Of a stretch of DNA of 35,975 nucleotides, positions 7,787 through 18,235 are shown in pieces (positions within the stretch are counted from its first letter, which is position 1; every line of letters starts with the position of its first letter). The notes under the pieces are model-generated. The model searched no databases, was not told where the DNA came from, and saw only the letters and a list, made by a program, of their open reading frames with translations. This stretch comes from Oceanicella sp. SM1341 (GTDB lineage: Bacteria > Pseudomonadota > Alphaproteobacteria > Rhodobacterales > Rhodobacteraceae), in assembly GCF_003448965.1 (NCBI RefSeq), contig NZ_QRGC01000041.1:1-35975 (forward strand), given 5' to 3'. The position numbers and the translations under genes are program-made.

Positions 7787-8982
7787 GGCGCGGGGCGCAG
7801 GGCTGCGCCGGCTCGCGCCACCACCCGGCCGCCCTTTACCACCAGCGGGCGCGGGGCGCGGGTGACGATGGCCTCGGCCAGGGTCTCGCCGGAAAGCAGC
7901 ACCGCGTCGGCCCGGTCGCCCGGCGCGAGGCCGTAGCCGGGGAGCGCCATGATCGCGGCGCCGCCTCTGGTGCAGATGTCGAAGGCAAGGGCCAGCTCGT
8001 CATCCCGGCGCAGGTTGTTGCGCAGGCCGACGAGCATGGCGCGCTCCAGCATGTCGGCGTTGCCATACGGCCCCCATGTGTCGCGGATGCCGTCGGAGCC
8101 CGCGCCGGTGAGCACGCCCGCGGCGGCGAGTTCCTTCACCGCCGGCACCGCGGTGGAGGCCGGCGCCGTGGTGATGATGTGCACCCGCGCCTCGGCCAGC
8201 GCCTCGGTGAGGGCGGCGGCGGCGGCGCGGTCGGCCATGCCGAGGCAGAAGGCGTGGGAGACGGTTACGAGCCCTTCCATGCCGAGGGCCTTCGTGCGCT
8301 CCAGGATCAGTTCCATGGAGAAGGCGCCGAGGGCGTCGCGCTCATGCAGGTGGATGTCGACCGGTTTGCCGTGCTTTTGCGCCAGGGCGAAGACCACGTC
8401 GAGATGGGCTTTCGGGTCACGGTCGATGCCGCAGGGGTCGAGCCCGCCCACCACGTCGGCGCCGGCGGAGAGGGCGGCATCCATCAGCTCGGCGGTGCCG
8501 GGGCGGATCATCATGCCGGACTGCGGGAAGGCGACGATCTCGATGTCGACGATGCCGGCGAGCCGCGCGCGGGTTTCGGCCACGCCCTCGATGCCGGCGA
8601 GCCCGTGCTCGGTGTCCACGTCGACATGCGAGCGGATATGGGTGGTGCCCCTGGAGACCGAGAGCAGCGCCTGGCGCTCGGACTGTACCTGCGGGTGGAG
8701 GCCGAGGGAGACCTTCACCGCGCGCTCGTTCTCGATCTTGTCGATCAGGCGGGGGCCGACCTCGTTGCGGTACCAGGGCAGGCCGAGGAGCGACTTGTCG
8801 AGATGGGTGTGCGCCTCGACGAGGCCGGGGGCGAGGATGGCGCCTGCGCAGTCGATCACCTGCGTGCCCTCGGGCAGCGGGGCGCCGGGGGCGGCGAAGC
8901 GCCCGTCGAGGATGGCGATGTCGGTGGCGGCGGCGCCCATCGGGCGGGTGTTGCGCAGGAGCAGGCTGGTCATGGCGATCAT
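7783..8982 (-). CDS. Cytosine deaminase-like amidohydrolase
   Basis: A roughly 399-residue metal-dependent hydrolase of the CodA branch. The metal and substrate residues are all present: EAHTHLDKS (strand-1 HxH near residue 58-60), SHVDVD, VDIHLHERD (strand 5), SHAFCLG (strand 6) and GSDGIRDTWGPYG (strand 8 Asp), the last being a hallmark of cytosine deaminase relatives. The ATG at 8982 gives an ATGA overlap with the permease stop; a second ATG at 8973 (MTSLLLRN) is possible. Likely activity is hydrolytic deamination of a cytosine-like or other N-heterocyclic substrate. Unlike the next gene, its metal site looks intact. Confidence 0.92.
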   Translation of the reverse strand: MIAMTSLLLRNTRPMGAAATDIAILDGRFAAPGAPLPEGTQVIDCAGAILAPGLVEAHTHLDKSLLGLPWYRNEVGPRLIDKIENERAVKVSLGLHPQVQSERQALLSVSRGTTHIRSHVDVDTEHGLAGIEGVAETRARLAGIVDIEIVAFPQSGMMIRPGTAELMDAALSAGADVVGGLDPCGIDRDPKAHLDVVFALAQKHGKPVDIHLHERDALGAFSMELILERTKALGMEGLVTVSHAFCLGMADRAAAAALTEALAEARVHIITTAPASTAVPAVKELAAAGVLTGAGSDGIRDTWGPYGNADMLERAMLVGLRNNLRRDDELALAFDICTRGGAAIMALPGYGLAPGDRADAVLLSGETLAEAIVTRAPRPLVVKGGRVVARAGAALRPAP

Positions 8983-9962
8983 CTCAGTTTCGGGTTGAGG
9001 GCGTCGCGCAGCCAGTCGCCGATCATGTTCACGCAGAGCACGATCAGGCAGAGCTGCACGGAGGGGAACACGACGATCCACCACAGGCCGGAGAACAGGT
9101 ACTGGTTGCCCACCCGGATCAGCGTGCCGAGGGAGGGCTGGTCGGGCGGCATGCCGACGCCGAGGAAGGAGAGGGTCGCCTCCGACAGGATCGCGAGGCC
9201 GAAGTTGAGCGTGGCGGCCACCATCACGGGCGTGAGCGTGTTGGGCAGGATGTGGTGGAGCATGATGCGCCAGGGCTTCACCCGGATGAGCCGCGCCGCC
9301 TGCACGTATTCGCGCCGCCGCTCCACCATGGCCGAGGCGCGCACGGTGCGGGCGTATTGCACCCAGGAGGGCACGGCGATGGCGATGACGAGGATGGGCA
9401 GCGCGAGCAGCCCCTTCAGCCCGGCGGGCAGCGCCGCGGTGGCCATCGCCGAGATCAGGATGGCGATGAGGATGAAGGGCATGGAGAGGAGCACGTCCCC
9501 CGCCCGCATGATGATGTTGTCCACCCAGCCGCCGAAATATCCGGCGACGAGCCCGAGCGTGAGCCCCACGGCGAGCGCCGCCACCACCGAGGCGAGGCCG
9601 ATCACCAGCGAGACGCGCGAGCCGTAGAGGATGGCCGAGAGGATGTCGCGCCCTTGCGTGTCGGTGCCCAGCAGGTAGGGCCATTGCCCGCTCTCGGCCC
9701 AGAGCGGCGGCAGCTCGGCGTTCCACAGCTCCAGCGCCGCGAGGTCGTAGGGGTTTTGCGGCGCGATGAGCGGCGCGAACAGCGCGGTGAGCGCGATGAG
9801 TGCCAGCAGGCAGGCGGCGAAGACCGCGCTGGGGTGGCTGCGGAAGGAGAACCACAGGTCGCTGTCGGCCCAGGCGGCGGGCAGCAGGCGGAAGCGCCGG
9901 GAGGTGGGGGGCATGGCGGTGTCCTCGCGGGCGGGGGCGTCGGGGTGGGAGATGTCAGCCAT
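8979..9962 (-). CDS. ABC transporter permease, DppC/OppC type
   Basis: A 327-residue inner-membrane permease. It has an N-terminal cytoplasmic stretch, a first membrane helix (AVFAACLLALIALTALFAPL), the OppC-type TDTQGRDILSAILYGSR segment, and the EAA loop EYVQAARLIRVKPWRIMLHH that docks on the ATPases. It ends in LRDALNPKLR, typical of the family. I took the ATG at 9962, which overlaps the upstream permease stop by 8 nt; an internal ATG at 9914 (MPPTSRRF) is an alternative. Together with the DppB-type permease it forms the channel for the substrate bound by the family 5 binding protein. Confidence 0.94.
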   Translation of the reverse strand: MADISHPDAPAREDTAMPPTSRRFRLLPAAWADSDLWFSFRSHPSAVFAACLLALIALTALFAPLIAPQNPYDLAALELWNAELPPLWAESGQWPYLLGTDTQGRDILSAILYGSRVSLVIGLASVVAALAVGLTLGLVAGYFGGWVDNIIMRAGDVLLSMPFILIAILISAMATAALPAGLKGLLALPILVIAIAVPSWVQYARTVRASAMVERRREYVQAARLIRVKPWRIMLHHILPNTLTPVMVAATLNFGLAILSEATLSFLGVGMPPDQPSLGTLIRVGNQYLFSGLWWIVVFPSVQLCLIVLCVNMIGDWLRDALNPKLR

Positions 9963-10947
9963 TGCCGCCTCCGGCCTTCGCGGTGTCGTCGCGCAGGCGG
10001 GGGTCGACCCAGGCGTAGGTGATGTCGACACAGGTGTTGAGCAGCACGAAGATGAAGGAGACCAGCATCAGGTAGGCCGCCATCACCGGGATATCGACGA
10101 AGGTCACCGCCTGGATGAACAGCAGCCCCATGCCCGGCCACTGGAATACGGTCTCGGTGACGAGGGCGAAGGCGATGAGATTGCCGATCTGCATGCCGGT
10201 GAGGGTGATGACCGGCATCAGGCAGTTGCGCAGCGCGTGGCGCCAGTGGATGCGGGCCGCGGGCACGCCGCGGGCGCGGGCGAACTTCACGTAATCGGTG
10301 CGCAGGGTCTCGAGCATCTCCGCGCGCACCAGCCGCATCACCAGCGTGACCTGGAAGGTGGAGAGCGAGAGCGCCGGCAGCACCAGCGCCGCCCGGCCGG
10401 AGGGGGTGAGCAGCCCCGTGCTCCACCAGCCGATGTCCACCGTCTCGCCGCGCCCGAAGGCCGGCAGCCAGCCCAAGCTCACCGAGAAGGCGAGGATGAG
10501 CAGGATGCCCGTGACGAAACTGGGCAGCGACACCCCCACGATCGAGCCGATCTGCAGCGCGTCGGCCAGTTTCGAGCGCCGGTAGACGGCGGTGATCACC
10601 CCCAGCGGGATGCCGAGCACGAGCGAGATCACCGTGGCCACCAGCACCAGCTCGAACGTGGCGGGGAAGCGCTCGCCGATCAGGGTCATCACGTCCTGCT
10701 GGTTGCGGTAGGAGATGCCGAAATCGCCCTGCGCCGCGTGTGCGACGAAGCGCAGGTACTGGGTGGCGAACCCGTCGTTGAGGCCCAGCCGCTCGCGCAG
10801 CTCTGCCCGGTCGGCCTGGGTGGCCTGCTCGTTGACCATCATCTCCACCGGGTCGCCGAAGAACCGGAAGATCAGGAAGGCGAGCAGGGCCACGGCGAGC
10901 ATCACCAGGGCGGCGTTTGCCGTGCGCTTGATGAGAAAGGCGAGCAT
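9955..10947 (-). CDS. ABC transporter permease, DppB/OppB type
   Basis: A 330-residue inner-membrane permease. It begins MLAFLIKRTANAALVMLAVA, the usual first helix of DppB/OppB, and has the large periplasmic loop (DPVEMMVNEQAT...GDFGISYRNQ), further helices, the EAA loop DYVKFARARGVPAARIHWRH and a final helix ending VDPRLRDD. The start at 10947 is preceded by GGAG about 9 nt away. It is separated by only 28 nt from the binding-protein gene and overlaps the DppC-type gene. Expected to pair with that protein as a heterodimeric channel. Confidence 0.95.
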   Translation of the reverse strand: MLAFLIKRTANAALVMLAVALLAFLIFRFFGDPVEMMVNEQATQADRAELRERLGLNDGFATQYLRFVAHAAQGDFGISYRNQQDVMTLIGERFPATFELVLVATVISLVLGIPLGVITAVYRRSKLADALQIGSIVGVSLPSFVTGILLILAFSVSLGWLPAFGRGETVDIGWWSTGLLTPSGRAALVLPALSLSTFQVTLVMRLVRAEMLETLRTDYVKFARARGVPAARIHWRHALRNCLMPVITLTGMQIGNLIAFALVTETVFQWPGMGLLFIQAVTFVDIPVMAAYLMLVSFIFVLLNTCVDITYAWVDPRLRDDTAKAGGGNG

Positions 10948-10975
10948 GGCTGGGGTCTCCTCGGGGCCGGGGCCC

Positions 10976-12550
10976 TTACATCTGCGCGTACCAAAGGCGC
11001 GGCTTGTTGTCGGGGAAGAGCGGCATCTGCTTCACCGCGTCGGTGGTGGCCCAGGCCATCGGCTGCTGGTGCAGCGGCAGCATGATGAACTCCCGCTTCA
11101 CGATGGCGAGCGCCTCGGTCTCCATCGCCAGCCGCTTTTCGGTGTCGAGCTCGGAGCCCGCGGCGTCGATCAGCGCGTCGAGCTCGGGGAAGGACCAGCC
11201 GCCCCAGTTGAACACGCCGGCATTGCCCTCCTTGGTGTGGAAGATCTGCAGCAGGGGCGAGTAGGCGTCGAGCATCGGCAGCGTGGCCCAGCCGAGGGTG
11301 TAGATGTCGGTCTGGCCGTTGGTGCGCTTCGGCGTCTGGACCGCGCGGGGGGCGACGTCGAGCTGCGGTTTCAGGCCGATGCGCGCCCACATGGCGGCGA
11401 TGGCCTGGCAGAACTGCTCCTCGTTCACCAGCCCGTCGGAGACGCAGTTGAACTGGAACTCCAGCCCCTCGGGCACCCCGGCCTCGGCCAGCAGGGCCCT
11501 GGCCTTCTCCGGGTCATAGGCCGGCACGGAGTCGAGCTCGGGCGCGTAGCCGGGGATCTGCGGTGCCACGGTGGCGCCGGCCACGCGGGACTTGCCGCGC
11601 ATCACCCTGGCGTGGATCAGCTCGAGGTCGATCGCGTCGTAGAGCGCCTCGCGGGCGCGGATGTCGGAGAAGGGGTTGGGCGCGCCGCTGGCCAGCGTCT
11701 CGCGGAAGGGAAAGCCGATCATCACCGTGCGCAGGTCCACGCCCTCGAGCACGTTCACGCCCGGGGCGGCCTCGAGCCGCGGCAGGTCCTGCACCGGGGC
11801 GTCGTTGGTGAAGTCGATCTCGCCGGAGAGAAGGGCCGCCACGCGCGTCGCCGCCGAGGTGACCGGGGTGAACTCGATGCGGTCGATGTTGTGCTGCGGC
11901 GTGTCCCACCAGCCCGGGTTCTTCACGAAGACGGTCTTCGCATCGGGCTGGCGGCTCTCGACCATGAAGGGGCCGGTGCCGTTGGCGTTGTAGGTGGCAT
12001 AGCCCTCCACGCCGGCGCCGATGTCGGTGGGCTTCTCCGCGCCGTGCTCGACCAGCCATTCCTTGTCGAAGATGTGGATGTTGGTGAGGTCGTTGAGCAG
12101 CAGCGGGTAGGTGCCGTTGAGCGTGATGTCGATGGTGAGCGGGTCGACCACCTCGGCGCTCACGTAGGCCGGCAGGTTGCCCTTGAGCGGCGAGGCGGGG
12201 TCGCTCACCCGGGCGAGGGAGGCGAGCACGTCATCGGCGGTGAAGGGGTTGCCGTTGTGGAAGGTGACACCCTCGCGCAGGTGGAAGCGCCAGGTGACGC
12301 CATCCTCGAGGATCTCCCAGGAGGTGGCGAGGGCGGGCTCGATCTTCAGCTCGCGATTGTAGCGCACCAGCCCCTCGTAGACGTGGTTGAGCACGTTGAT
12401 GGTGAAGCTGTCGCCGTAGGAATAGGGGTCGAGCGAGCCGATGTCGCGGTTCGCGCCCCATTTCAGCACGTTCTCGGCCTGCGCGGCCGCTCCGCCCAGC
12501 ATGGTCGCAAGGGCGAGCGCGGAGGCGAGGGCCAGGTTTTTCGGTGTCAT
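10976..12550 (-). CDS. ABC transporter substrate-binding protein, family 5 (DppA/OppA type)
   Basis: A 524-residue periplasmic binding protein. The first about 25 residues (MTPKNLALASALALATMLGG..AQA) form a Sec signal peptide. It then follows the family 5 plan: IGSLDPYSYGDSFTINVLNHVYEGLVRYN, LREGVTFHNGNPFTADDVLASL, a GTGPFMVES stretch and a C-terminal PLHQQPMAWATTD region. It is the first gene of the operon, with GGAG 6 nt before the ATG. Family 5 proteins bind peptides but also nickel, sugars, opines and heterocyclic compounds; with three deaminase/hydrolase-like proteins encoded downstream, a nitrogenous small molecule is more likely than a peptide. That substrate idea is inference. Confidence 0.95.
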   Translation of the reverse strand: MTPKNLALASALALATMLGGAAAQAENVLKWGANRDIGSLDPYSYGDSFTINVLNHVYEGLVRYNRELKIEPALATSWEILEDGVTWRFHLREGVTFHNGNPFTADDVLASLARVSDPASPLKGNLPAYVSAEVVDPLTIDITLNGTYPLLLNDLTNIHIFDKEWLVEHGAEKPTDIGAGVEGYATYNANGTGPFMVESRQPDAKTVFVKNPGWWDTPQHNIDRIEFTPVTSAATRVAALLSGEIDFTNDAPVQDLPRLEAAPGVNVLEGVDLRTVMIGFPFRETLASGAPNPFSDIRAREALYDAIDLELIHARVMRGKSRVAGATVAPQIPGYAPELDSVPAYDPEKARALLAEAGVPEGLEFQFNCVSDGLVNEEQFCQAIAAMWARIGLKPQLDVAPRAVQTPKRTNGQTDIYTLGWATLPMLDAYSPLLQIFHTKEGNAGVFNWGGWSFPELDALIDAAGSELDTEKRLAMETEALAIVKREFIMLPLHQQPMAWATTDAVKQMPLFPDNKPRLWYAQM

Positions 12551-12571
12551 CGCGGGCTCCCTGTTGCTGCG

Positions 12572-12680
12572 AATCGTATGTCACTGCTTTGGTTAATTGG
12601 ATACGATCCGACTCCTACGCCGTGTGGATGCGATCTGGCAAGCAAATTGTATCCAATTGACAGATTTTTTGGGATACACT
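12572..12680. promoter_or_regulatory. Divergent operator region with GTATCC/GGATAC inverted repeats
   Basis: ATTGGATAC (12596-12604) and its exact reverse complement GTATCCAAT (12649-12657) lie 53 bases apart. The second is inside a local palindrome, AATTG-TATC-CAATT (12645-12658). ATCGTAT (12573-12579) is the reverse complement of ATACGAT (12601-12607), and GGGATACA (12671-12678) adds another half-site. The region is strikingly AT-rich for this genome. It separates the ABC operon from its GntR regulator, so autoregulation and operon control by that protein are likely. Binding is inferred. Confidence 0.65.
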
Positions 12681-12714
12681 AGAAAGGCGCTCCCTCGGAC
12701 CGCGAAGTGACCCC

Positions 12715-13407
12715 ATGAGTGAAGCGCAGAAGAACACCCTGAGCGATGCCGTGTATGACCTGCTGCGGCGGGCGATCATCGAGCAGGCGCTGCAGCCGGG
12801 CATGCGCCTGCCGGAGGACACGGTGGGCGACCAGTTCGGCGTGAGCCGCACCATCGTGCGCCATGCCTTCGTGCGGCTGGAAAACGAGGGGCTGATCGTG
12901 ACGAAGCGCAACCGCGGCGCCTTCGTGGCCGAGCCCTCGCTGGAGGAGGCGCGGCAGATCTTCGAGGTGCGCCACTGCCTGGAGCGCGAGGTGGTGCTGA
13001 AGCTGATCGACCGCATGCCCGCCACCGGCTACGACGCGCTGGAGGCGCATGTGCGCTCGGAAAAGGCGGTGCTGGGCAAGGACGGGCCGGTGTCGATCCG
13101 GCTCGCGGGCGAGTTCCACACGCTGATGGCCGAGCTTACCGGCAACGCGGTGCTGGCGCGCTATGTCTCTGAAATCGTGACGCGGTGCTCGCTGATCATC
13201 GCCACCTTCGGGCGCAGCCACTCCTCGGATTGCGCGGTGGACGAGCACTCCCAGATCATCGCCGCCATCCGCGCGGGCGACGCGGAGCGGGCAACCGCGC
13301 TGATGGCGCATCACCTCGGCGCGGTGGCCGACAGGGCGGATCTCGAGGAGAAGAAGGACAGTATCGAGACGATACTCTCCCGCTACGGGCGCGTGGCGGC
13401 GCCCTGA
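12715..13407 (+). CDS. GntR family regulator, FadR-like (FCD) effector domain
   Basis: A 230-residue transcriptional regulator. Residues about 10-70 are a GntR winged helix (DQFGVSRTIVRHAFVRLENEGLIVTK in overlapping parts). The C-terminal FCD domain shows the ligand/metal pattern GEFHTLMAELTGN and DEHSQIIAAIRAGDAERATALMAHHL. It is transcribed away from the ABC/hydrolase operon, and the shared AT-rich region carries repeated GTATCC motifs. It is probably the local regulator that senses the imported compound or a breakdown product. Near its 3' end lies a perfect CGATAC-type inverted repeat (13360-13376) resembling the operator core. Confidence 0.93.
   Translation: MSEAQKNTLSDAVYDLLRRAIIEQALQPGMRLPEDTVGDQFGVSRTIVRHAFVRLENEGLIVTKRNRGAFVAEPSLEEARQIFEVRHCLEREVVLKLIDRMPATGYDALEAHVRSEKAVLGKDGPVSIRLAGEFHTLMAELTGNAVLARYVSEIVTRCSLIIATFGRSHSSDCAVDEHSQIIAAIRAGDAERATALMAHHLGAVADRADLEEKKDSIETILSRYGRVAAP
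13360..13376. promoter_or_regulatory. Intragenic inverted repeat AGTATCG-AGA-CGATACT
   Basis: A perfect 7-bp inverted repeat with a 3-base spacer lies inside the last codons of the GntR regulator gene. Its CGATAC core recurs in the divergent operator region (ATACGAT at 12601-12607, ATCGTAT at 12573-12579). It could be a downstream operator allowing looping or a roadblock, or coincidence imposed by the SIETILSRY coding sequence. Confidence 0.4.
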
Positions 13408-13416
13408 AACGCAGCG

Positions 13417-13436
13417 GGCCGCCCCGGGGGGCGGCC
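13417..13436. terminator. Hairpin between convergent genes
   Basis: GGCCGCCCC (13417-13425) and GGGGCGGCC (13428-13436) can pair in a very stable GC hairpin. It lies ten bases past the GntR regulator stop and 33 bases past the end of the convergent GntP-family gene, so it could serve both. There is no T-run. Confidence 0.5.
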
Positions 13437-13468
13437 GCGCGTTGGTGTCGGGCCCGTGGCGCCGGGGC

Positions 13469-14827
13469 TCAGAAGATGAGCGAGCCGGCGAAGGCGAGGG
13501 CGAAGCCCACCACGCCGATGATGGTTTCCATCACCGTCCAGGTTTTCAGCGTGGTCTTCTCGTCCATGCCGAGGAAGCGGCCCACCAGCCAGAAGCCCGA
13601 ATCGTTCACGTGGCTCAGCGCGGTGGAGCCCGCGGCGATGGCGATCACGATGAAGCACAGGTCGAGCTGGCTGAGGTCGGTGGCGGCCGAGACCGTGGGG
13701 GCGATGAGCCCGGCGGTGGTGGTGAGCGCCACCGTGGCCGAGCCCTGCGCCACGCGCAGGCCGAGGGCCAGCACGAAGGCCGCCACGATGATCGGCAGGC
13801 CGAGGTCGGACAGGCTGCCGGCCAGCGCGTCACCGATGCCGCTGGCACGCAGAACGCCGCCGAACATGCCGCCCGCGCCGGTGACCAGGATGATGGCGCA
13901 GACCGGCCCGAGCGAGGCGTTGCACAGCTCCTCGATCTCGCCGAGGCTGCGGCCCTTCGCGAAGATGAAGATCGCCGCCAGAACGGTGATCAGCAGGGCC
14001 ACGGGGGTCTGGCCGATCATCAGCAGGAAGTCGAACACCGGGCCGCCGCCCTCAATGGCGCCGGAGGACTGCAGGGTGGAGAGGCCGGTGTTGAGGAAGA
14101 TCAGCACCAGCGGCAGCAGCAGGATGAACAGCACCGTGCCCAGCGTGGGGGCGGGCACGCCGCTCGCGGCCGGGGCGTCGAGCTTGGGGATCTCGACATT
14201 CACCCGGCGGCCGATGGCGGTGCCGAAGAGATAGGCCGAGATGTACCAGGTGGGGATGGCGAGGATGAGGCCCACGATCACCAGCAGGCCGATGTCCGCC
14301 CCGAGCAGCGTGCCCGCGGCCACCGGCCCGGGGTGCGGCGGCACGAAGGCGTGCATGATGGCGAAGGCGCCCGCCGCCGGCATGGCGTAGAGCAGCAGCG
14401 AGCCGCCGAAGCGCCGGGCAACCACGAAGATCACCGGCAGCATCACCACGAGGCCCGCGTCGAAGAAGATCGGGATGCCGAAGAGCAGCGAGGCGACGCC
14501 GAGTGCCAGCGGCGCCCGCTTCTCGCCGAAGAGCCCTACCAGCCTGTCGGCCAGCACCTGGGCGCCGCCGCTCACCTCGAGCAGCCGGCCGATCATGGCG
14601 CCGAAGCCCACCAGCAGGCCGACGCTGGCCAGCGTCTTGCCGAAGCCGTCGAGCAATGTGGGAACCACGTCCGCGAACGGCACGCCGGTGACGATGGCCA
14701 CCACGAGGCTCATGAGCACCAGGGCCACGAAGGCATGCATGCGGGCGTAGAGAATGAGCGCCAGCAGTGCGAGGACTGACAAGAGCGCGATGATAAGCAA
14801 AGTGGCGGTTCCCATGGTCGGATCCAT
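13469..14827 (-). CDS. GntP-family permease (gluconate/hydroxy-acid:H+ symporter)
   Basis: A 452-residue, very hydrophobic inner-membrane protein of about 12-14 helices. Family marks include LLVGFGAMIGRLLEVSGGAQ, FGIPIFFDAGLVVMLPVIF, AFVPPHPGPVAAGTLLGADIG, a QGSATVALTTTAGL repeat-like segment and SHVNDSGFWLVGRF, all typical of GntP/GntT/DsdX. The substrate may be gluconate, another sugar acid, glycerate or D-serine; nothing nearby decides this. AGGGAGG lies about 9 nt before the ATG at 14827. It appears monocistronic with no kinase or dehydratase gene beside it. Confidence 0.93.
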   Translation of the reverse strand: MDPTMGTATLLIIALLSVLALLALILYARMHAFVALVLMSLVVAIVTGVPFADVVPTLLDGFGKTLASVGLLVGFGAMIGRLLEVSGGAQVLADRLVGLFGEKRAPLALGVASLLFGIPIFFDAGLVVMLPVIFVVARRFGGSLLLYAMPAAGAFAIMHAFVPPHPGPVAAGTLLGADIGLLVIVGLILAIPTWYISAYLFGTAIGRRVNVEIPKLDAPAASGVPAPTLGTVLFILLLPLVLIFLNTGLSTLQSSGAIEGGGPVFDFLLMIGQTPVALLITVLAAIFIFAKGRSLGEIEELCNASLGPVCAIILVTGAGGMFGGVLRASGIGDALAGSLSDLGLPIIVAAFVLALGLRVAQGSATVALTTTAGLIAPTVSAATDLSQLDLCFIVIAIAAGSTALSHVNDSGFWLVGRFLGMDEKTTLKTWTVMETIIGVVGFALAFAGSLIF

Positions 14828-15328
14828 ACCGCTTCCCTCCCTAGGTCTCGGGCGGCGGGGCAGCCCGCGCGCGCAGATTCATTTGTCCGGAGGGCGTCTC
14901 TGGGCAGACTCGGAACATGGCCATGACGCCGACCGGAATGGTCGACAACGCCCCCTTCCGGCGGTCTCCCCCCTCCCAGCCGGGGGCCGCCGGGCTCCGG
15001 CTCGTTGGCCGGAGGCGTCGGGTGTGTACTGTGGTGCACCGGAGGGGAATGTCCATGCCCCTCGTCGCGTCGCGCGGGAAGTTTTTCCGTGACGTCAACG
15101 TGTGCGTGCAGTGCAAGTAGCTGGAGCAAAAGGCAATTCCGGCCCCGTCCAGCCGGGCCCCCGCGCGGGGCGGCCGGGCGCCGGGGCGGGGCGGGCGGCC
15201 CTCGCCGGCGCGGAAACCGGCGCGACTCACCCCTTTCCGGCGCGGCGGGCCGTTTCGCGTGTCGCAGTCGGTAGACCTCCGGCGCGGCTTCGGTTAGCTT
15301 TCGCCAGCTCTAGAAAGGCTTGGAACTC
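14828..15328. other. Divergent intergenic region between the GntP-family gene and icd
   Basis: About 500 bases with no gene I can support. It must hold the promoters for the GntP-family gene (leftward) and icd (rightward), but no clear -35/-10 pair stands out. An 8-bp palindrome TGACGTCA lies at 15090-15097, and a low-GC patch (about 15078-15135) contrasts with GC-rich flanks. A 67-codon frame (14917-15120) has no recognisable domain and mixed composition, so I do not call it. Confidence 0.5.
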
Positions 15329-17542
<2,214 letters not shown>

Positions 17543-17575
17543 ACGCCCGGCCCCTCCCGGGCCCTGACCTCGCGA

Positions 17576-17610
17576 CGCGGCCTCCCCCCGGGGGGCCGCG
17601 TTGTTCATTC
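17576..17610 (+). terminator. Rho-independent terminator after icd
   Basis: CGCGGCC (17576-17582) pairs with GGCCGCG (17594-17600) around a C-run/G-run inner stem, followed by TTGTTCATT. It begins 34 bases after the icd stop codon. This is the most convincing intrinsic terminator in the window. Confidence 0.75.
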
Positions 17611-17678
17611 CCGCCGGGCGCTGTGGCGCCTGGTGTTCCGGCATGCAGAACGCGCGCCCACGCTCACCGGAGGATGCG

Positions 17679-18143
17679 ATGACCGAAGCTCACTGGCGCC
17701 GCGCCCTGCCCGGCGAGATCGACGCGGTGGAGGCGGTGCTGACCGACCCGCAGTTCTTCGCCGTGCTCGAGGCGGTGCCGCGCGACCGGCTGGAGGAGGC
17801 GCTCACCGGCACCGACCGGCGGCTGTTCGTCTGGGCCGAGGGGGCGGAGCCGATGGCCTTCGCCTATCTCTCGGGCTGCAACGGGCCGCGGCCGAAGCTG
17901 GAGGAATTCGCCACCCTGCGCCGCGGCGCGGGCGTGGGCGGGCGCGCCCTGCCCGCCCTTGTCGCGCTGATGGCGGCGGAGAAGCCCGGCGGCTGCCTCT
18001 GGCTGCACGTGGTGCCTGAGAACGCGGTGGCGATCCGGCTCTACCGGCGCTGCGGCTTCGGGCGCGACGAGATCATCCCCGCCGGCTGGACCACTCGCCT
18101 CGGCGTGACCACCGACCTGCTGCGCCTGCACCACGACCTCTGA
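17679..18143 (+). CDS. GNAT-family N-acetyltransferase
   Basis: A 154-residue single-domain acyltransferase. The acetyl-CoA-binding motif A appears as [19 protein letters not shown], a variant of the usual RxxGxG/A loop, and the C-terminal part reads [19 protein letters not shown], the standard GNAT ending where the side chain of a small residue or Tyr closes the site. GGAGG lies 6 nt before the ATG at 17679, which fixes this start against longer in-frame options. The acceptor substrate is unknown. It lies alone between the icd terminator and a convergent LysR gene. Confidence 0.88.
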   Translation: MTEAHWRRALPGEIDAVEAVLTDPQFFAVLEAVPRDRLEEALTGTDRRLFVWAEGAEPMAFAYLSGCNGPRPKLEEFATLRRGAGVGGRALPALVALMAAEKPGGCLWLHVVPENAVAIRLYRRCGFGRDEIIPAGWTTRLGVTTDLLRLHHDL

Positions 18144-18194
18144 GCCCGCCCCGCGCGCGCGGGCGCTCGGCAAGCGGCGGCGCAGGGCCGGAGA

Positions 18195-18229
18195 CCCGAG
18201 GGAGGGGCCGCCCCCGCCGGGGCCTCGGG
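18195..18229. terminator. Compound hairpin between convergent genes
   Basis: CCCGAGG (18195-18201) pairs with CCTCGGG (18223-18229), and GGGG/CCCC (18204-18207, 18211-18214) gives an inner stem. It lies between the acetyltransferase stop and the stop of the convergent LysR gene. No T-run is seen on either side. Confidence 0.45.
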
Positions 18230-18235
18230 CGCCGC

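Noticed and set aside
15090-15097. TGACGTCA palindrome as a regulator site upstream of icd
   Set aside because: Only 8 bp, with no flanking symmetry or second copy; expected by chance at this scale.
14917-15120. 67-codon frame in the GntP-icd intergenic region ending GKFFRDVNVCVQCK
   Set aside because: Weak codon bias, no ribosome-binding site I trust and no recognisable family. Left as intergenic.
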